A stretch of DNA of 64,000 bases from contig CALYDD020000242.1 of the NCBI GenBank assembly GCA_944472135.2, forward strand, positions 1 through 64,000, written 5' to 3'. Made by a program: the position numbers and the translations under genes. Under the pieces are notes generated by a model. The model was not told where the DNA came from. It worked only from the letters and a program-made list of their open reading frames with translations, and made no database searches. Of the stretch, positions 54,206-64,000 are shown in pieces. Position 1 is the stretch's first letter, and each line of letters starts with the position of its first letter. This DNA comes from Trichobilharzia regenti (lineage: Eukaryota > Platyhelminthes > Trematoda > Strigeidida > Schistosomatidae).

Positions 54206-55110
54206 TTCACTTGTTTTCGATTTTCCTCTACAATTTACGTTGCTTTCCTGCGTTGCAGAGCCAGAATTCATTTTCAACTGGAAGTCGTCATTCGTAAGAG
54301 TATTTATTCGATTTATGACTGAAGGTTCAGTCTGGATTCAACATAGAACTTGGCACCGAAGTGCAGCAGTTCGAGTTGCCACCTTCCAAATAGCACACAG
54401 AGGTAGACAAGAAGATGAGTGGAGAGAATCATTAGAGTTTGACAAGTATGAGAGTGAAACAGAATGGGTAATGGTAGAAAGGAATATGAAAGATTACAGA
54501 GACTGAATACATCTGCGCCATTGACAACGATTTTGAGCCATGTCACCTATTGTCTCCAGCCATTGATTCCTAGAGTCCCGAGGGCCCCAACCCGGAAGTC
54601 TGCATCTCCCTACCTGACTCAGTTTAACTGTCAAGGATTTCATGGATTGATGCCATGTTTTTGTTTGGCCACCACTGGCTCTTTTCCAACCTGAACCTAT
54701 ATCAGCTAACAATGCCCGTCGGGGGAGGCGGTGGTTAGGCATGCGCAGCACGTGACCTAGCCATCTTAGTCTATGTAACTTTATAACCTCGTCGATTGAT
54801 TTTCCCTGTTTGCCCAACACTCTACGCCTAACGTCAACATTACTTATCTTGTGAAACCACCTAACGTGAGACAGAGATCGCAGACATGAAGGTTCAGTAG
54901 ATGCTGTATCAGCCCTTCTCAGCTCAGAACGGAGCAGGCGAAGACCACAGCTAGAAGGAATTTTCCTAGCCTTTTCTGAACTACACTGAAAATCACAGAC
55001 TCCACTTCTTCCAACTTTGTTGGCCAAACCTTCGAGATTACTCACAGTCATATAAAGAGGTTCGCTTGTGGAAGGTTCCCGAAACACGAAAACCAGCCAT
55101 TTGATGTTAG
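54206..55110 (-). pseudogene. SENP6/7-like exon X, split by an RTE insertion
   Basis: Minus-strand exon from a TTCATTTCACAG acceptor (55111-55113) to a GTAAGT donor (first base 54205). Before interruption it reads NIKWLVFVFREPSTSEPLY and on through TVSNLEGLANKVGRSG to ADTASTEPS. It resumes after the insertion with VINRINTLTNDDFQ and ends SKTSE. One duplicated copy of the 11-12 bp target site has to be discounted for the frame to join, and then it is open throughout. The exon starts with two bases that complete a codon from the exon ending at 60088 and ends in phase 0, matching exon Y. Frames on both sides of the insert agree, so the insertion is young. Placement in a SENP6/7 gene comes from splice phase and neighbours; its own sequence is not diagnostic. 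Confidence 0.65.
54331..54887 (-). mobile_element. 5'-truncated RTE (subfamily B) insertion with target-site duplication
   Basis: About 560 bp from the 3' end of the M-type RTE, including the C-terminal [20 protein letters not shown] coding block. It is flanked by TGAAGGTTCAG(T) at 54320-54331 and 54887-54898, an 11-12 bp target-site duplication. This is the expected product of target-primed reverse transcription. Confidence 0.92.
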
Positions 55111-55113
55111 CTG

Positions 55114-56259
55114 TGAAATGAATAAACAAATACACTTCGAATACCACTAATACTCGCACAAAACGACAAGAATGCTACTCAGGAACTTCTGTATGAAGCC
55201 TACCAGTTCTCCCCGATGAGGCTAAAGCCATCGGAACACAATATATCAGTGGAAGGCTCTTCAAATTTGCGTGCTTCGTGAAGCGTGACAACTTGGACAA
55301 ATGCACCTTGGTGAAAAGTCTTATGTTGAAAAATCACCTTAGCCATGATTACTAATAAGAACGTATCAGCCTATTATGTGTGAGGAGAGGGGGTGGCAAT
55401 ACTTCCCAGTTAACCGAGATGAGGTGGATGAACCGCGATTCAAAGCCATAACCCACTAATTGGAACTCAGGTATTTAATAATAAGAATAACAATAATCCA
55501 ATTTATTCCAAAAAACAACACTTATAATACAAAATGGAATTCTCAGCATTTGTCACAATATAGCATCTGATTTACTCGAAATATAAATAAATCTTACTAC
55601 ATAAATTTGTCCACATTTACAGCATAAAGTCAAAAATATTCGAAGTACAAATTGAGAATAATAGTAAATACAACAACAATAACAGGCGGTTTGTTTCAAA
55701 CACTACCATCGATTCAGTCTGCACATTTTAGCATTCTATAAATTATTGAATCTAACGTTATGTTCAAATAGCATGGTGGGGGAGAGATAAAATTATGTTG
55801 GACCGCGTAAGGGCGGTAAACACAGTAAAGCGGTGGTGGCAAAAAAATATATAGAGGTTGCATGGCAGGAAGCGACTTCACGACAACTCAGTTGTTTCGA
55901 TACTTCCTAATAATAATAAGACAACTAAGCAACATGTCAACGTCGGTGAAGTGACTTACTACACAAGATTATCAAGCTATTACCAGCCCAAATTACCACA
56001 GCTGATGACAAGCACATAGCTTTCTGTCCCGTCACACTCGTCAATAACGGGAAATTGGATACATAGACAAGCATATGTATATTAAAAGTTAACAAAGATA
56101 CGCATATACTACACCAAACATTCCTAAAGAAAATGACGTCTCGAAACCTTACGTAAAACTAAATCTCCGAGCTGTAGGCAGTCTGAGAGCTGTGATCTGT
56201 ATGAGTCGTATGGCTTTAGAAATAGCACTTGAAGAGTTTCACAGAATACAAGCATTTCG
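55114..56259. other. Intron and probable CR1 5' untranslated region
   Basis: AT-rich intron-like sequence to about 55.8 kb. The stretch before the CR1 ORF1 (somewhere after about 55.8 kb) is probably the LINE's 5' UTR, but its start cannot be fixed by eye. Confidence 0.45.
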
Positions 56260-57204
56260 ATGTCGATGGACTGCAAGCGTCCTCCACCACAGAAGAATAC
56301 CGACTATTGCTCAGATAGCGATGACGTGACTAGCGTCATTGACAAAACAGCACATGTCCCAGATGCGACCTTGCCAATAAGTGAGTGCTCTACAGCACAG
56401 AAGAACACCCACCATATTACAGACACCCAGGTCGCCCCCACGATACTGGATGAGCCCTCCAGTGACGGTAATGGAAAGACTGCCGTGAAGAAGAGGCGTA
56501 CTAGGGGTCGAAAACCTGCAGCCCCAGTCGCCCAGGGACTGGCGGAACAAGCCTCATCCACACCGGTGAGCAGCAGACAGACGAACCCCACTAAGATTAG
56601 CGAGGAGGACGCCAATGAATGGCGCACCGTAGTCTCTCGCAAAAAGCGAGATAAGGATAACACTTCGGCCACACCGCCCAAGAAGGATAGAAACACACTT
56701 ACGCCTCAGGGCAAGAAAGTAACGGAAAGCAAACCCGATCTCTCTGATAGGTCTCTCATTCTCCACAAAGTGGAGGAGTCACTGGCTCTCGACCCTAAGA
56801 CCAGATTCGAGCATGACCTTAACTTGGTCAAGCCCCTCTTAGACAAACTACTGCCACAAACAGTATCAGGCATTACTATACACAGCGTATACAGAATAGG
56901 TCTAAAGCCTGACCCTACAGTAAGTGAACCTGTACGTCTCCTCAAAGTCGTACTAAACTCTAAAGCGGAGAGGGACGCTATTCTAAGCAACTCTCATATT
57001 CTCAAAGGATCAGGGATATATGTCCGCGCTGACTTAAGCCTGGCAGATCGTGTCAAAAGACAGGCTGCGGCACTAGAATTAAGTGAGCGACGCCGGAACG
57101 GTGAAAAGAACCTTAAGATTAAGGGTTTTCGGGTTGTCCGAGTTCGCAGTTTAATGATCCCGAAACCTCTGTGGGTGGGCCGGGGAAGCACCAATCTGAA
57201 TTAA
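56260..57204 (+). CDS. CR1-like LINE ORF1 (nucleic-acid-binding chaperone)
   Basis: A 314-codon intact frame starting with ATG. The N-terminal half is disordered and basic (KKRRTRGRKPAAP, VVSRKKRDKD). The C-terminal ~150 residues have a compact alternating pattern (SLILHKVEESLALDPKTRFE, IHSVYRIGL, VRLLKVVLNSKAERDAILSN) like the RRM-type and C-terminal domains of ORF1 proteins in CR1/Jockey LINEs. ORF1 proteins coat element RNA. It overlaps ORF2 by 34 bp in another frame. No frameshift or stop is present. The domain call is by pattern only. Confidence 0.7.
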   Translation: MSMDCKRPPPQKNTDYCSDSDDVTSVIDKTAHVPDATLPISECSTAQKNTHHITDTQVAPTILDEPSSDGNGKTAVKKRRTRGRKPAAPVAQGLAEQASSTPVSSRQTNPTKISEEDANEWRTVVSRKKRDKDNTSATPPKKDRNTLTPQGKKVTESKPDLSDRSLILHKVEESLALDPKTRFEHDLNLVKPLLDKLLPQTVSGITIHSVYRIGLKPDPTVSEPVRLLKVVLNSKAERDAILSNSHILKGSGIYVRADLSLADRVKRQAAALELSERRRNGEKNLKIKGFRVVRVRSLMIPKPLWVGRGSTNLN

Positions 57205-59978
57205 CAGTCTGCTACACAAACGCCCGCAGCCTGTTAAATAAAAGGACTGAGCTGGCAAACATGATAGAAACCGGAAACCCGGATGTAATTATTATCACAG
57301 AGACATGGCTCACACCCGATGTCACTGACAACGAAGTTAACCTGCCAAACTTCGAAGTGCACAGGGTAGACCGACTAAACCGCAAAGGAGGGGGCGTAGT
57401 CATCTACCTCAAGAAAGGCTTAACCGTGCGTAGTATCGAAGCACTCGCCCACGAAAGTGAGTCGTGCGAACTTCTACGCTGCAGACTTAAATGCATAGGC
57501 CAAGACATTGACCTCATTGCTGTGTACCGCAGTCCTGACTGCAGTGCAGACGACTTCCTAATAGAGAAGCTAGGCTCCTGGACTTCAAAATGTCGAAGTC
57601 TCGTAGTCGGTGACTTCAACGCCCCAACAGTTGACTGGTCGAGCCTAACAACTCCATCTTCAGTCAACTCCTTTGACCATAAACTGCTAGAATCTAGTAT
57701 ATCGCTAGCCCTAGTCCAACATATCATTAAGCCCACGCGCTATGACTCACAGCACTCCTCATCAACTCTGGACCTAGTGTTCTCACACGGTGAGGATGTG
57801 GATCTCATACAACATCTTCCTCCGTTAGGAAGAAGTGACCATGCTGTGCTCACTTTCAAGTTCACAGCAACGGCAGCAAGGGCCAAAACCCCAGCTCGAC
57901 CAAACGTTTGGAAAGCTGACATAAATGCGATCGTCTCAGCAGCCAACTCAGTAAACTGGTACATCAATCCAGAGTCCCAAGTAGAAGCCGCATGGAACCA
58001 ATTTAAGCAACTTTACGCCCAAGTAACTGTACCCTTCATCCCTTGGTCTGTTCCAAAGGGTCGGAAACATTCCCCCCCTTGGATAAACCGGGAGATTCGT
58101 AAGTTACTCAGACGTAAACGCAAATGTTGGAACCTGTTTGCAACACTTGAGACTTCTGAGACCAGGGAATTATATACTACTGCTAGAAATAAAGCTATCG
58201 CAGAAATCCGCCAATCAAGGATGAAGTTCGAGACACACCTGGCCCAAAATGCAAAGGCACAACCTAAGAAAATTTTCTCGTACTTGAATTTCAGGAATAA
58301 AACACCCAATGGTGTCCCAAACCTGATTATTGACAAAGATACAATCGAAGAAGATCAAGAAAAAGCAGAAGCAATGGCAAACTACTTCTCCCAAGTCTTC
58401 ACTCAGGAGTCATCACTGCCTATAGGATCAGCTCTGGCTGCATCAGAAGAACATGGGATAGATTCCGTTGACATCGACCAAGGCATCGTGCTCAACTTCT
58501 TAATGAAACTAGATGCAGGAAAATCAATGGGTCCTGACAGTCTTCATCCAAGGCTTCTCAAGGAGCTATCAGCCCACATAGCCGGCCCCTTGACCACGAT
58601 CTTCAAGCTATCTCTCCAAAATGGAGTGTTGCCACGTGATTGGAAAGACGCCATAGTAACTCCCATACACAAAGGAGGATCAAGACAAAGCCCTTCAAAT
58701 TACAGGCCTATCAGTCTCACCAGCACTTTAATCAAGACACTGGAAAGAATTATCAAGAAAAGCATCATGGCTTATCTGGAAAATAGCAGCTTGTTATCTG
58801 GAGCACAGCATGGCTTCCGGAGGAACCTCTCATGCCTGTCAAATCTCCTGACTGCAAGAGAAAGCTGGGTTAAATCAAAGGATGACAGAAGACCCGTTGA
58901 CGTCGTCTTCATAGACTTCAGTAAAGCCTTTGATAAAGTACCTCACAAAAGACTACTCATGAAATTGGAAAGTCTTGGTATCAAAGGCAGACTACTAGAC
59001 TGGCTCAGGGAATTCCTCATAGATAGGAGGCAGAGGGTTAGGATCAACTCAAAACTCTCCTCCTGGACAGCAGTAAGTAGCGGAGTGCCACAAGGCACGG
59101 TTCTCGGTCCTCTCCTTTTTATTCTGTATATCAATGAGTTACCTCTGCTGACCGACTCCCCTATGGTCCTATACGCAGATGACTTAAAAATTTGGAGGGA
59201 GCTGAAGGGCAACAGTGATACGTCCACCTTGCAAGACGACCTCAACAAACTGTCGGAGTGGTCTGTTGAATGGATGCTCCCGATCAACGTGGCAAAATGT
59301 GCAACCATGCGCATTGGACAAGCAAGCACGAGCTCCTACGAACTAGAGGGAATAACACTTCCATCAGTTCAGACTCACTTGGACTTAGGTGTCATAGTTA
59401 GCCACGACTTAAAAACTACAGCACACTGTCGCGCGGTGGCTGCACGTAGTTTCAGGTCCTTATGGGCGATTCGCAGAGCCTTTACAAGAATTACCAGAGA
59501 TATGTTCACCTCCTTATACACATCTCTGGTTAGGTCAAGACTGGAAAACTGCATCCAGGCCGCCAGTCCGTGTCTAAAAGGGGATTCACACATTCTAGAA
59601 AGTGTTCAAAGGAAGGCAACACGTATGGTTCACGGCATAGCTAACTTATCATATGAGGAAAGACTAGATAGTTTAAATCTCTTCTCACTGTCATACCGTA
59701 GGCAGAGAGGAGATTTAATCACAATGTTTAAAATTTTAAATAATGACTACGGACCTGACCTATTCTCTCTTTTCCTTCCCACCAGGTCGGAACACCTTAG
59801 AGGACATAGCAGGAGAGTTCAAAAGCCAAGGAGAAATCATATTGCTGTTGAGTACTGGTTCTCACATCGAGTCATAAACTCTTGGAACCGACTCCCAGAA
59901 GAAGTGGTGTCTGCAACCTCAATTGATTCGTTCAAGAAGGGTTTGGACAACCACAGAAATCTACTAGAAAAGGATTAA
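57171..59978 (+). CDS. CR1-like LINE ORF2: endonuclease-reverse transcriptase, intact
   Basis: A 935-codon frame from a GTG; the frame is open from 57123 and the first in-frame ATG is codon 31. APE endonuclease: Asn17 (CYTNARSL), Glu44 (ITETWL), GDFN 147-150, DLVFS 201-205, SDH 222-224. RT: RPISLTSTLIKTLE, QHGFRRNLSC, FIDFSKAFD (~579-587), SSGVPQGTVLGPLLF, LYADDLKIW (YADD 668-671). A C-terminal domain ends in FKKGLDNHRNLL. Length and motif order fit CR1-clade ORF2 (schistosome SR1/Perere type). An ATG start at codon 31 would remove the catalytic-site Asn, so translation probably depends on ORF1 (frameshift or reinitiation) or on a non-ATG codon. Confidence 0.87.
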   Translation: MGGPGKHQSELTVCYTNARSLLNKRTELANMIETGNPDVIIITETWLTPDVTDNEVNLPNFEVHRVDRLNRKGGGVVIYLKKGLTVRSIEALAHESESCELLRCRLKCIGQDIDLIAVYRSPDCSADDFLIEKLGSWTSKCRSLVVGDFNAPTVDWSSLTTPSSVNSFDHKLLESSISLALVQHIIKPTRYDSQHSSSTLDLVFSHGEDVDLIQHLPPLGRSDHAVLTFKFTATAARAKTPARPNVWKADINAIVSAANSVNWYINPESQVEAAWNQFKQLYAQVTVPFIPWSVPKGRKHSPPWINREIRKLLRRKRKCWNLFATLETSETRELYTTARNKAIAEIRQSRMKFETHLAQNAKAQPKKIFSYLNFRNKTPNGVPNLIIDKDTIEEDQEKAEAMANYFSQVFTQESSLPIGSALAASEEHGIDSVDIDQGIVLNFLMKLDAGKSMGPDSLHPRLLKELSAHIAGPLTTIFKLSLQNGVLPRDWKDAIVTPIHKGGSRQSPSNYRPISLTSTLIKTLERIIKKSIMAYLENSSLLSGAQHGFRRNLSCLSNLLTARESWVKSKDDRRPVDVVFIDFSKAFDKVPHKRLLMKLESLGIKGRLLDWLREFLIDRRQRVRINSKLSSWTAVSSGVPQGTVLGPLLFILYINELPLLTDSPMVLYADDLKIWRELKGNSDTSTLQDDLNKLSEWSVEWMLPINVAKCATMRIGQASTSSYELEGITLPSVQTHLDLGVIVSHDLKTTAHCRAVAARSFRSLWAIRRAFTRITRDMFTSLYTSLVRSRLENCIQAASPCLKGDSHILESVQRKATRMVHGIANLSYEERLDSLNLFSLSYRRQRGDLITMFKILNNDYGPDLFSLFLPTRSEHLRGHSRRVQKPRRNHIAVEYWFSHRVINSWNRLPEEVVSATSIDSFKKGLDNHRNLLEKD

Positions 59979-60023
59979 CATAGGCTGCAAGCCTTCTATC
60001 CTCAAACAATAAATCTGAATCTG
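59979..60023 (+). other. CR1-like 3' UTR and tail
   Basis: A short tail after the ORF2 stop ends in AATAAATCTGAATCTG, a short tandem terminus of the kind seen at CR1 3' ends. The host exon splice donor lies only 64 bp further on. Confidence 0.55.
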
Positions 60024-60087
60024 TTGGCGTGAATACTGAGGCTAGTCCACGCACCTAAATAATTAGTGATAAACAATTACAACATAC

Positions 60088-60412
60088 CTTCAACTTTAAC
60101 TCTGCACAAGATTGAAGAGGAGGTAATGCAACAGTCCTCTGAACGGCCATCGTAAATTCCCGACCTTCCAATGCTGAAAATATTAGGCGGAACAAGGTGA
60201 CTGTCGCCAGTAGTTCTTGTTCTTTTCGCAGATAGCGTATCGTTGGCAGTTACACTTAAAGCCTCCCCTTTACTTATCGATGTCAGTGCCGTGTTGGGAA
60301 GACTAAAGGGTTTCTTACACATGATACATTTGTGGTCTGTGAGAGAGACAAAGCCTTGACAATTTAGTTGAGTACACTTCCCAAAAACCCTATTTGATCT
60401 ATTATTCAGGCA
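60088..60412 (-). CDS. SENP6/7-like exon W with Cys-rich segment
   Basis: A minus-strand frame ending at a GAAG|GTATGT donor (GT at 60087). It reads CLNNRSNRVFGKCTQLNCQG, then HKCIMCKKPFSLP, a Ser/Thr-rich linker, and SSSILCRVKVE. The spacing of Cys and His (with CVHC just upstream in another frame) suggests a small zinc-binding fold. It ends one base into a codon that the two leading bases of exon X complete, so it splices in phase across the CR1-containing intron. Upstream of 60412 the frame is broken by a one-base shift relative to CVHCNEPLTDID. I do not recognise the zinc-like segment as a named domain. Confidence 0.5.
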
Positions 60413-60700
60413 TCTATGTCAGTAAGGGGCTCGTTACAATGTACGCAATCATACCGAGACTTCTTCCTATTACGCTCCTGAACCTTCCGAAACACTGTAA
60501 CTGCAAAGCCAAACGAACGCACCTTCCTGTTCAAACCAAATCACCCTCTTAACGATCCAATATTCAATATCGTTTTTACGAGCTAGTATAAACCAATTTG
60601 ATTTCTTTGTGGTCGCTTCTTGATTGTAAGGTATAGGTTCCTGATCTTCGGTAAACTTCTGCGTAGCTTGTCCCGCCACTCGACTGTCGTAGCTTTGGTT
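60413..60700 (-). pseudogene. Upstream coding-like host segment with frame changes
   Basis: Two frames look coding. 60523 to about 60690 gives SRVAGQATQKFTEDQEP through SNWFILARKNDIEYWIVKR and VIWFEQE. 60413-60500 gives VTVFRKVQERNRKKSRYDCV and HCNEPLTDID. They join smoothly if the 22 bases 60501-60522 (GTGCGT...TTTGCAG) are skipped. That piece has intron-like ends but is very short, so an indel is as likely. A possible acceptor (TAATCCCAG) lies upstream. No family recognised. Confidence 0.35.
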
Positions 60701-61084
60701 GACTCCAAAGGGAGTAGTGCTGGGATTAATTATATGTGGTTTGTAGTATGAGGTATGTTAAGACTGTTACTACTGTGATTGGAGTTGATCCTTTCGCCAG
60801 TTAGTCCTTCGGTATTGTCGACAAGAGAAAAGAGATAGTAATAATAATAATAATGTAATAATAATAGATATAATTAGTGAAGCTATTCAGACTAAGAGAC
60901 AGAAACGAAAATAGGAAACGTAACAACAGTCAGCTCATTAAGTTTGAAGAATAATATTATATCGGTAATAGTAATAATAATAATAATTATAATATTAATA
61001 AGTTGTCAGGAGAGTAAGACGGGAGAGAATGTAAAGAAGTAAAACGACGAGTTTAATTATCTACCCTGATTGGTATATGCGATT
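60701..61084. repeat. AT-rich spacer with ATA/AAT microsatellites
   Basis: Simple repeats at about 60838-60870 and 60965-61000. The second probably represents the 3' tail of the adjacent minus-strand CR1-like element, whose coding end is at 61085. Confidence 0.6.
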
Positions 61085-64000
61085 TTAAGGAGATAGGCCA
61101 TTTGGATGCAGTCCTTGTATCGCTGCATGGTTGTCCAGCCTTCGCTTAAAGGCGTCCAAAGACGGTGCCATAGCTACATCTGCCGGTAAGGAATTCCAGG
61201 GACGACAAACCCGCAGTGAAAAGAAGTGGGAGCGCACCCGGGTCCTTGCCCTCTGGTGAGCTATCCTTCTGGGATTTCCACGTGGAAGCCTATACCTACT
61301 CAATGGCAGAACACCTTTGTTTGGGTGATTCTGGTCATTTGTTATTTTGTAGGCAGTAATCAAATCCCCCCTAAGCCGACGGTAACTAAGTGTGAACAGG
61401 CCTAATTTCTTCAGCCTTTCATCATATGGTTTGTTTCGGAGACCAACCACTCCTTTTGTTGCCCGTCGTTGGACTCTTTCCAAGAGGTTGGCATCTCTTC
61501 TCAGCATTGGGGGTGCAATAATATTATGCACCTCAAGGTGTGGCCTGACGTATGTTTTGTACAACATTAGAAAGAGCTCAGGAGTGAGTGCACCTAACTG
61601 TCTATGCGTAAAGTGTATGACCGCATATGCCCTCGCTACATCCCCTGTGTAATTTACGCTTGTGTCCATTTTTTCCGTTAGAACTAGACCTAAGTCGCGT
61701 TCCGACGTTGTGCAGGACAAGCTTTCATTGCACAGGGTGTAACTTGCATTCTGCAGTCTACAGGTGCGCAACTTCACTACTTTGCACTTTTTCAAGTTGA
61801 AAGTCATGCCACTGGCCACCGCCCAGTCTTCCAGAAGGTTTAGGTCTTCCTGTAGCCTATCTGAGTCCTCCGGACACTTTATCGCCCTCCATATTTTTAC
61901 GTCGTCAGCGTACAGGAGAGTCGGGCAGCTCAGACGGCGTGGTAGATCATTGATGAAAATCAAAAACATCAGTGGTCCTAGGATAGAACCCTGCGACACT
62001 CCTGATGACGATCTGTGCCAAGATGATCGGACTCGGTTAACCTTAGTGCAAAATTGCCTGTCGGCTAGGTAGTCCTTCAACCATGACAGAAGTGGCTCAC
62101 CTATGCCTGCCTGGCTTATTTTATGTAGGAGAAGGTCATGGTGAACAGTGTCAAATGCCTTCTCAAAGTCTAGGAAGACCACATGGACTGGTACGTTCAA
62201 GTCCCAGCATGATGTCCAGTCGTCCCAAGCTGACAGTAGGTTAGTGACGCAGGATCTGCCTTTTCTGAAACCATGTTGGGCTTCATGTAGTATATTAGTC
62301 CTATCGAAATATTCCCTGATGTGGTCGTCAATAATACTTTCCAGTACTTTTGATACCACTGGGAGTAGAGCTACTGGTCTATAGCTAGTAGCGTTTTGCC
62401 TGTCCCCACCCTTGAAGATTGGAGAAAGGATGGCTCTTTTCCACTCCCTTGGCAGGGTCCCCGAATCCATTGAGTGTTGGAACAAGTCGCACAGGGGTCT
62501 ACAGAGAGCCTCGGCGCACTGTTTCAGAACAGATGGCCTGATGTCATCACAACCTGGGGACTTCCCAGGTATGAGTCGCTGTAGCTTCCTTAGTACTATT
62601 GCGGGGTTTATTTGGGGAGTAGTCGCTAGGTCTTCCTCCTTTGAAATAGTGGTGCCACCATTTTGGTCCGTAACTGTAATATCCACATTGCTGTTTAGCT
62701 GTTTAGCGAAGGCTGAACTGAATGTTTCAGCCATCTCCAGACTAGTGAGATATTGACCGTTTGGGCCTACTAAGGCGCATGCCCCTTGGTTTGTCGGTTT
62801 TCTTTCCGACATGAATCGGTACAAGTTTTTAGGGTTTGATAGGAGTTTTTTAGCAAGGTTAGCCTGGAATGACCTTCTGTCCCTCCTGACTCTTGCATTA
62901 CACCGGTTCCTGAGTTCGAGGTATGCATCATGGTCGGTCTGACTCTTAGATACACGCCACGTAAACCAAGCCTTCCGCTTTGCTTGCAGAATACGTTGCG
63001 TGCCTCTCTTCAACCATGACGTCTTTCTCTTGGGCTGTGTTGTGACTAAAGGGACGGTATCCGAGATTGCTATATGGATAATCTTTTTTACCACTTCCCA
63101 GTGTTCATCCACAGATAGGTCGTCCCATGCTAAGGGCCAGCCTCCGCATTTCAGCATAGTCAGCCTTGCTGTAGCACAGACATGGTCGCGTAACATCCCA
63201 TTGCAAACGCTCACGGAGGACAAGATCGAAACCTATGACTGCATGGTCACTGCTTCCCAGAGGAGTCATGATCTGGACCTTTTCGACGAGTAGCTGGTCA
63301 CTAGTTAGAATATAATCTAGTTTTGATGACTTTCCACTAGGGCCCCACCTAGTGTCGTCTCCAACATTCTCAGTCAGTCCCGTGTTTCGAATAGTTTGCA
63401 GTAGGTTTCGGCCAAATTTTCCCTTAGCACACCCGGAGCCGAGGTTCAGTGATGGAGCATTGAAATCTCCAGCTATGGTGATTTGGTCGTAGCCCAAATC
63501 TCGTATCCTGTGATAGTGCTGAGCAGTAGCTGATTGTGCTCTGCCCCACAGGTGGGAGATCGGTAGATGCCACCCAGTAAGTGCTTGGTGTGGCCTACGG
63601 TGAAATGACACCATATGGAGTCTGGGAGTTCGATAAGTGGTGGGTCCGTTGCGCGCACACATTTAAGTTGCCTATCAAAGTATATAGCAACTCCCCCTCC
63701 TTCCTTATTATCCCTGTCTCTTCTGACCAGTACCATATCACCTATACTGATTTCATTGTCGGCGATAGTGGGGTTTAGCCACGTTTCAGTAAGAATGATT
63801 ATTTTCAGTTGAAGGTGTGCTTGGAGATTTCGGAGTTCACCTACTTTTCCTCTCAGCCCCCTCACATTGCTATATAGGCAACTGACAGTGAGTCTAACAA
63901 CCTCAGAGTGTTGTGGGGTAGTTGACGTGAAACCGTCTGCTGGTGGGGGACTTGATGTTGGAACTAGTTGGCCGATTCCGATAGAACCGGCCCGTTGTAG
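61085..64000 (-). mobile_element. CR1-like LINE, second family, 5' part beyond window
   Basis: Minus-strand element from the window end through endonuclease and RT to the stop at 61085, followed by a ~100-bp 3' UTR and an AT-rich tail. The protein differs clearly from the 57-60 kb element. Confidence 0.8.
61085..64000 (-). pseudogene. CR1-like endonuclease-RT with two frameshifts (partial)
   Basis: Three successive frames make up one protein. From 64000 to about 63505 comes the start of the endonuclease (LYSNVRGLRGK, ILTETWLNP, KEGGGVAIYF, GGIYRSP). From about 63505 to 63120 comes ITIAGDFNAPSL, SKLDYILTS and LGSSDHAVIGF. From about 63120 to the stop comes the RT: YRPVALLPVVSKVLE, QHGFRKGRSC, FLDFEKAFDTVHH, SSGVSQGSILGPLMF, LLYADDVKIW, and a C-terminal domain ending in DAFKRRLDNH. 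The RT is uninterrupted and keeps YADD. The usual SGVPQG Pro is Ser. Two single-base-type shifts in the endonuclease inactivate the copy unless they are sequence errors. Confidence 0.8.

Noticed and set aside
55380..55470. Possible second tRNA-like SINE
   Set aside because: A loose B-box-like match only; no A box or anticodon arm.

Overview
This is eukaryotic DNA, most likely from a blood fluke (schistosome-type trematode). It is almost wholly made of retrotransposons lying in and beside the remains of one intron-containing host gene. The evidence is a BEL/Pao LTR element, RTE-clade and CR1-clade LINEs with proteins of trematode type, AT-rich introns with GTAAGT/GTATGT donors, and no bacterial gene organisation. 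The species call is inference.

Layout. (1) 1-5970: a BEL/Pao element on the minus strand with 644-bp LTRs, gag-protease-truncated RT and a large pol deletion. Its 3' LTR doubles as the 5' LTR of a second copy that runs off the window. (2) 6374-8988: a decayed LINE of a second RTE-like family. (3) 9423-13192: a full-length but decayed RTE element. (4) 14144-50444: a tandem array of about 7.17-kb units. Each unit holds a plus-strand truncated RTE (P1-P4), a minus-strand complete RTE (M1-M4, intact 1166-codon frames) and a palindrome joining neighbouring 5' ends. Outer copies A0 (minus) and P5 (plus) cap the array. (5) 50474-60700: minus-strand exons that splice in compatible phase and resemble a SENP6/7-type SUMO protease (Ulp1, peptidase C48). 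They are broken by an RTE insertion with target-site duplication, by an inverted exon duplication, and by the array. A CR1-like LINE with two intact ORFs (56260-59978, plus) sits in one intron. (6) 60965-64000: a frameshifted CR1-like LINE on the minus strand.

The most interesting observation is that the non-RTE part of every palindrome arm (about 340 bp, ten copies) carries a 50-codon terminal exon that looks like the C-terminus of the same SENP6/7-type protease. The array is therefore a retrotransposon/host-exon satellite built on a SENP gene whose catalytic core is missing here. A 15-bp direct repeat flanks A0 plus its palindrome arm, which suggests that the founding palindrome arose when an RTE transcript carrying 5' host flank reinserted head-to-head beside its source. 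Variants private to one palindrome occur on both of its arms, which points to arm-to-arm conversion or to a fold-back read artefact. Long-read validation separates these.
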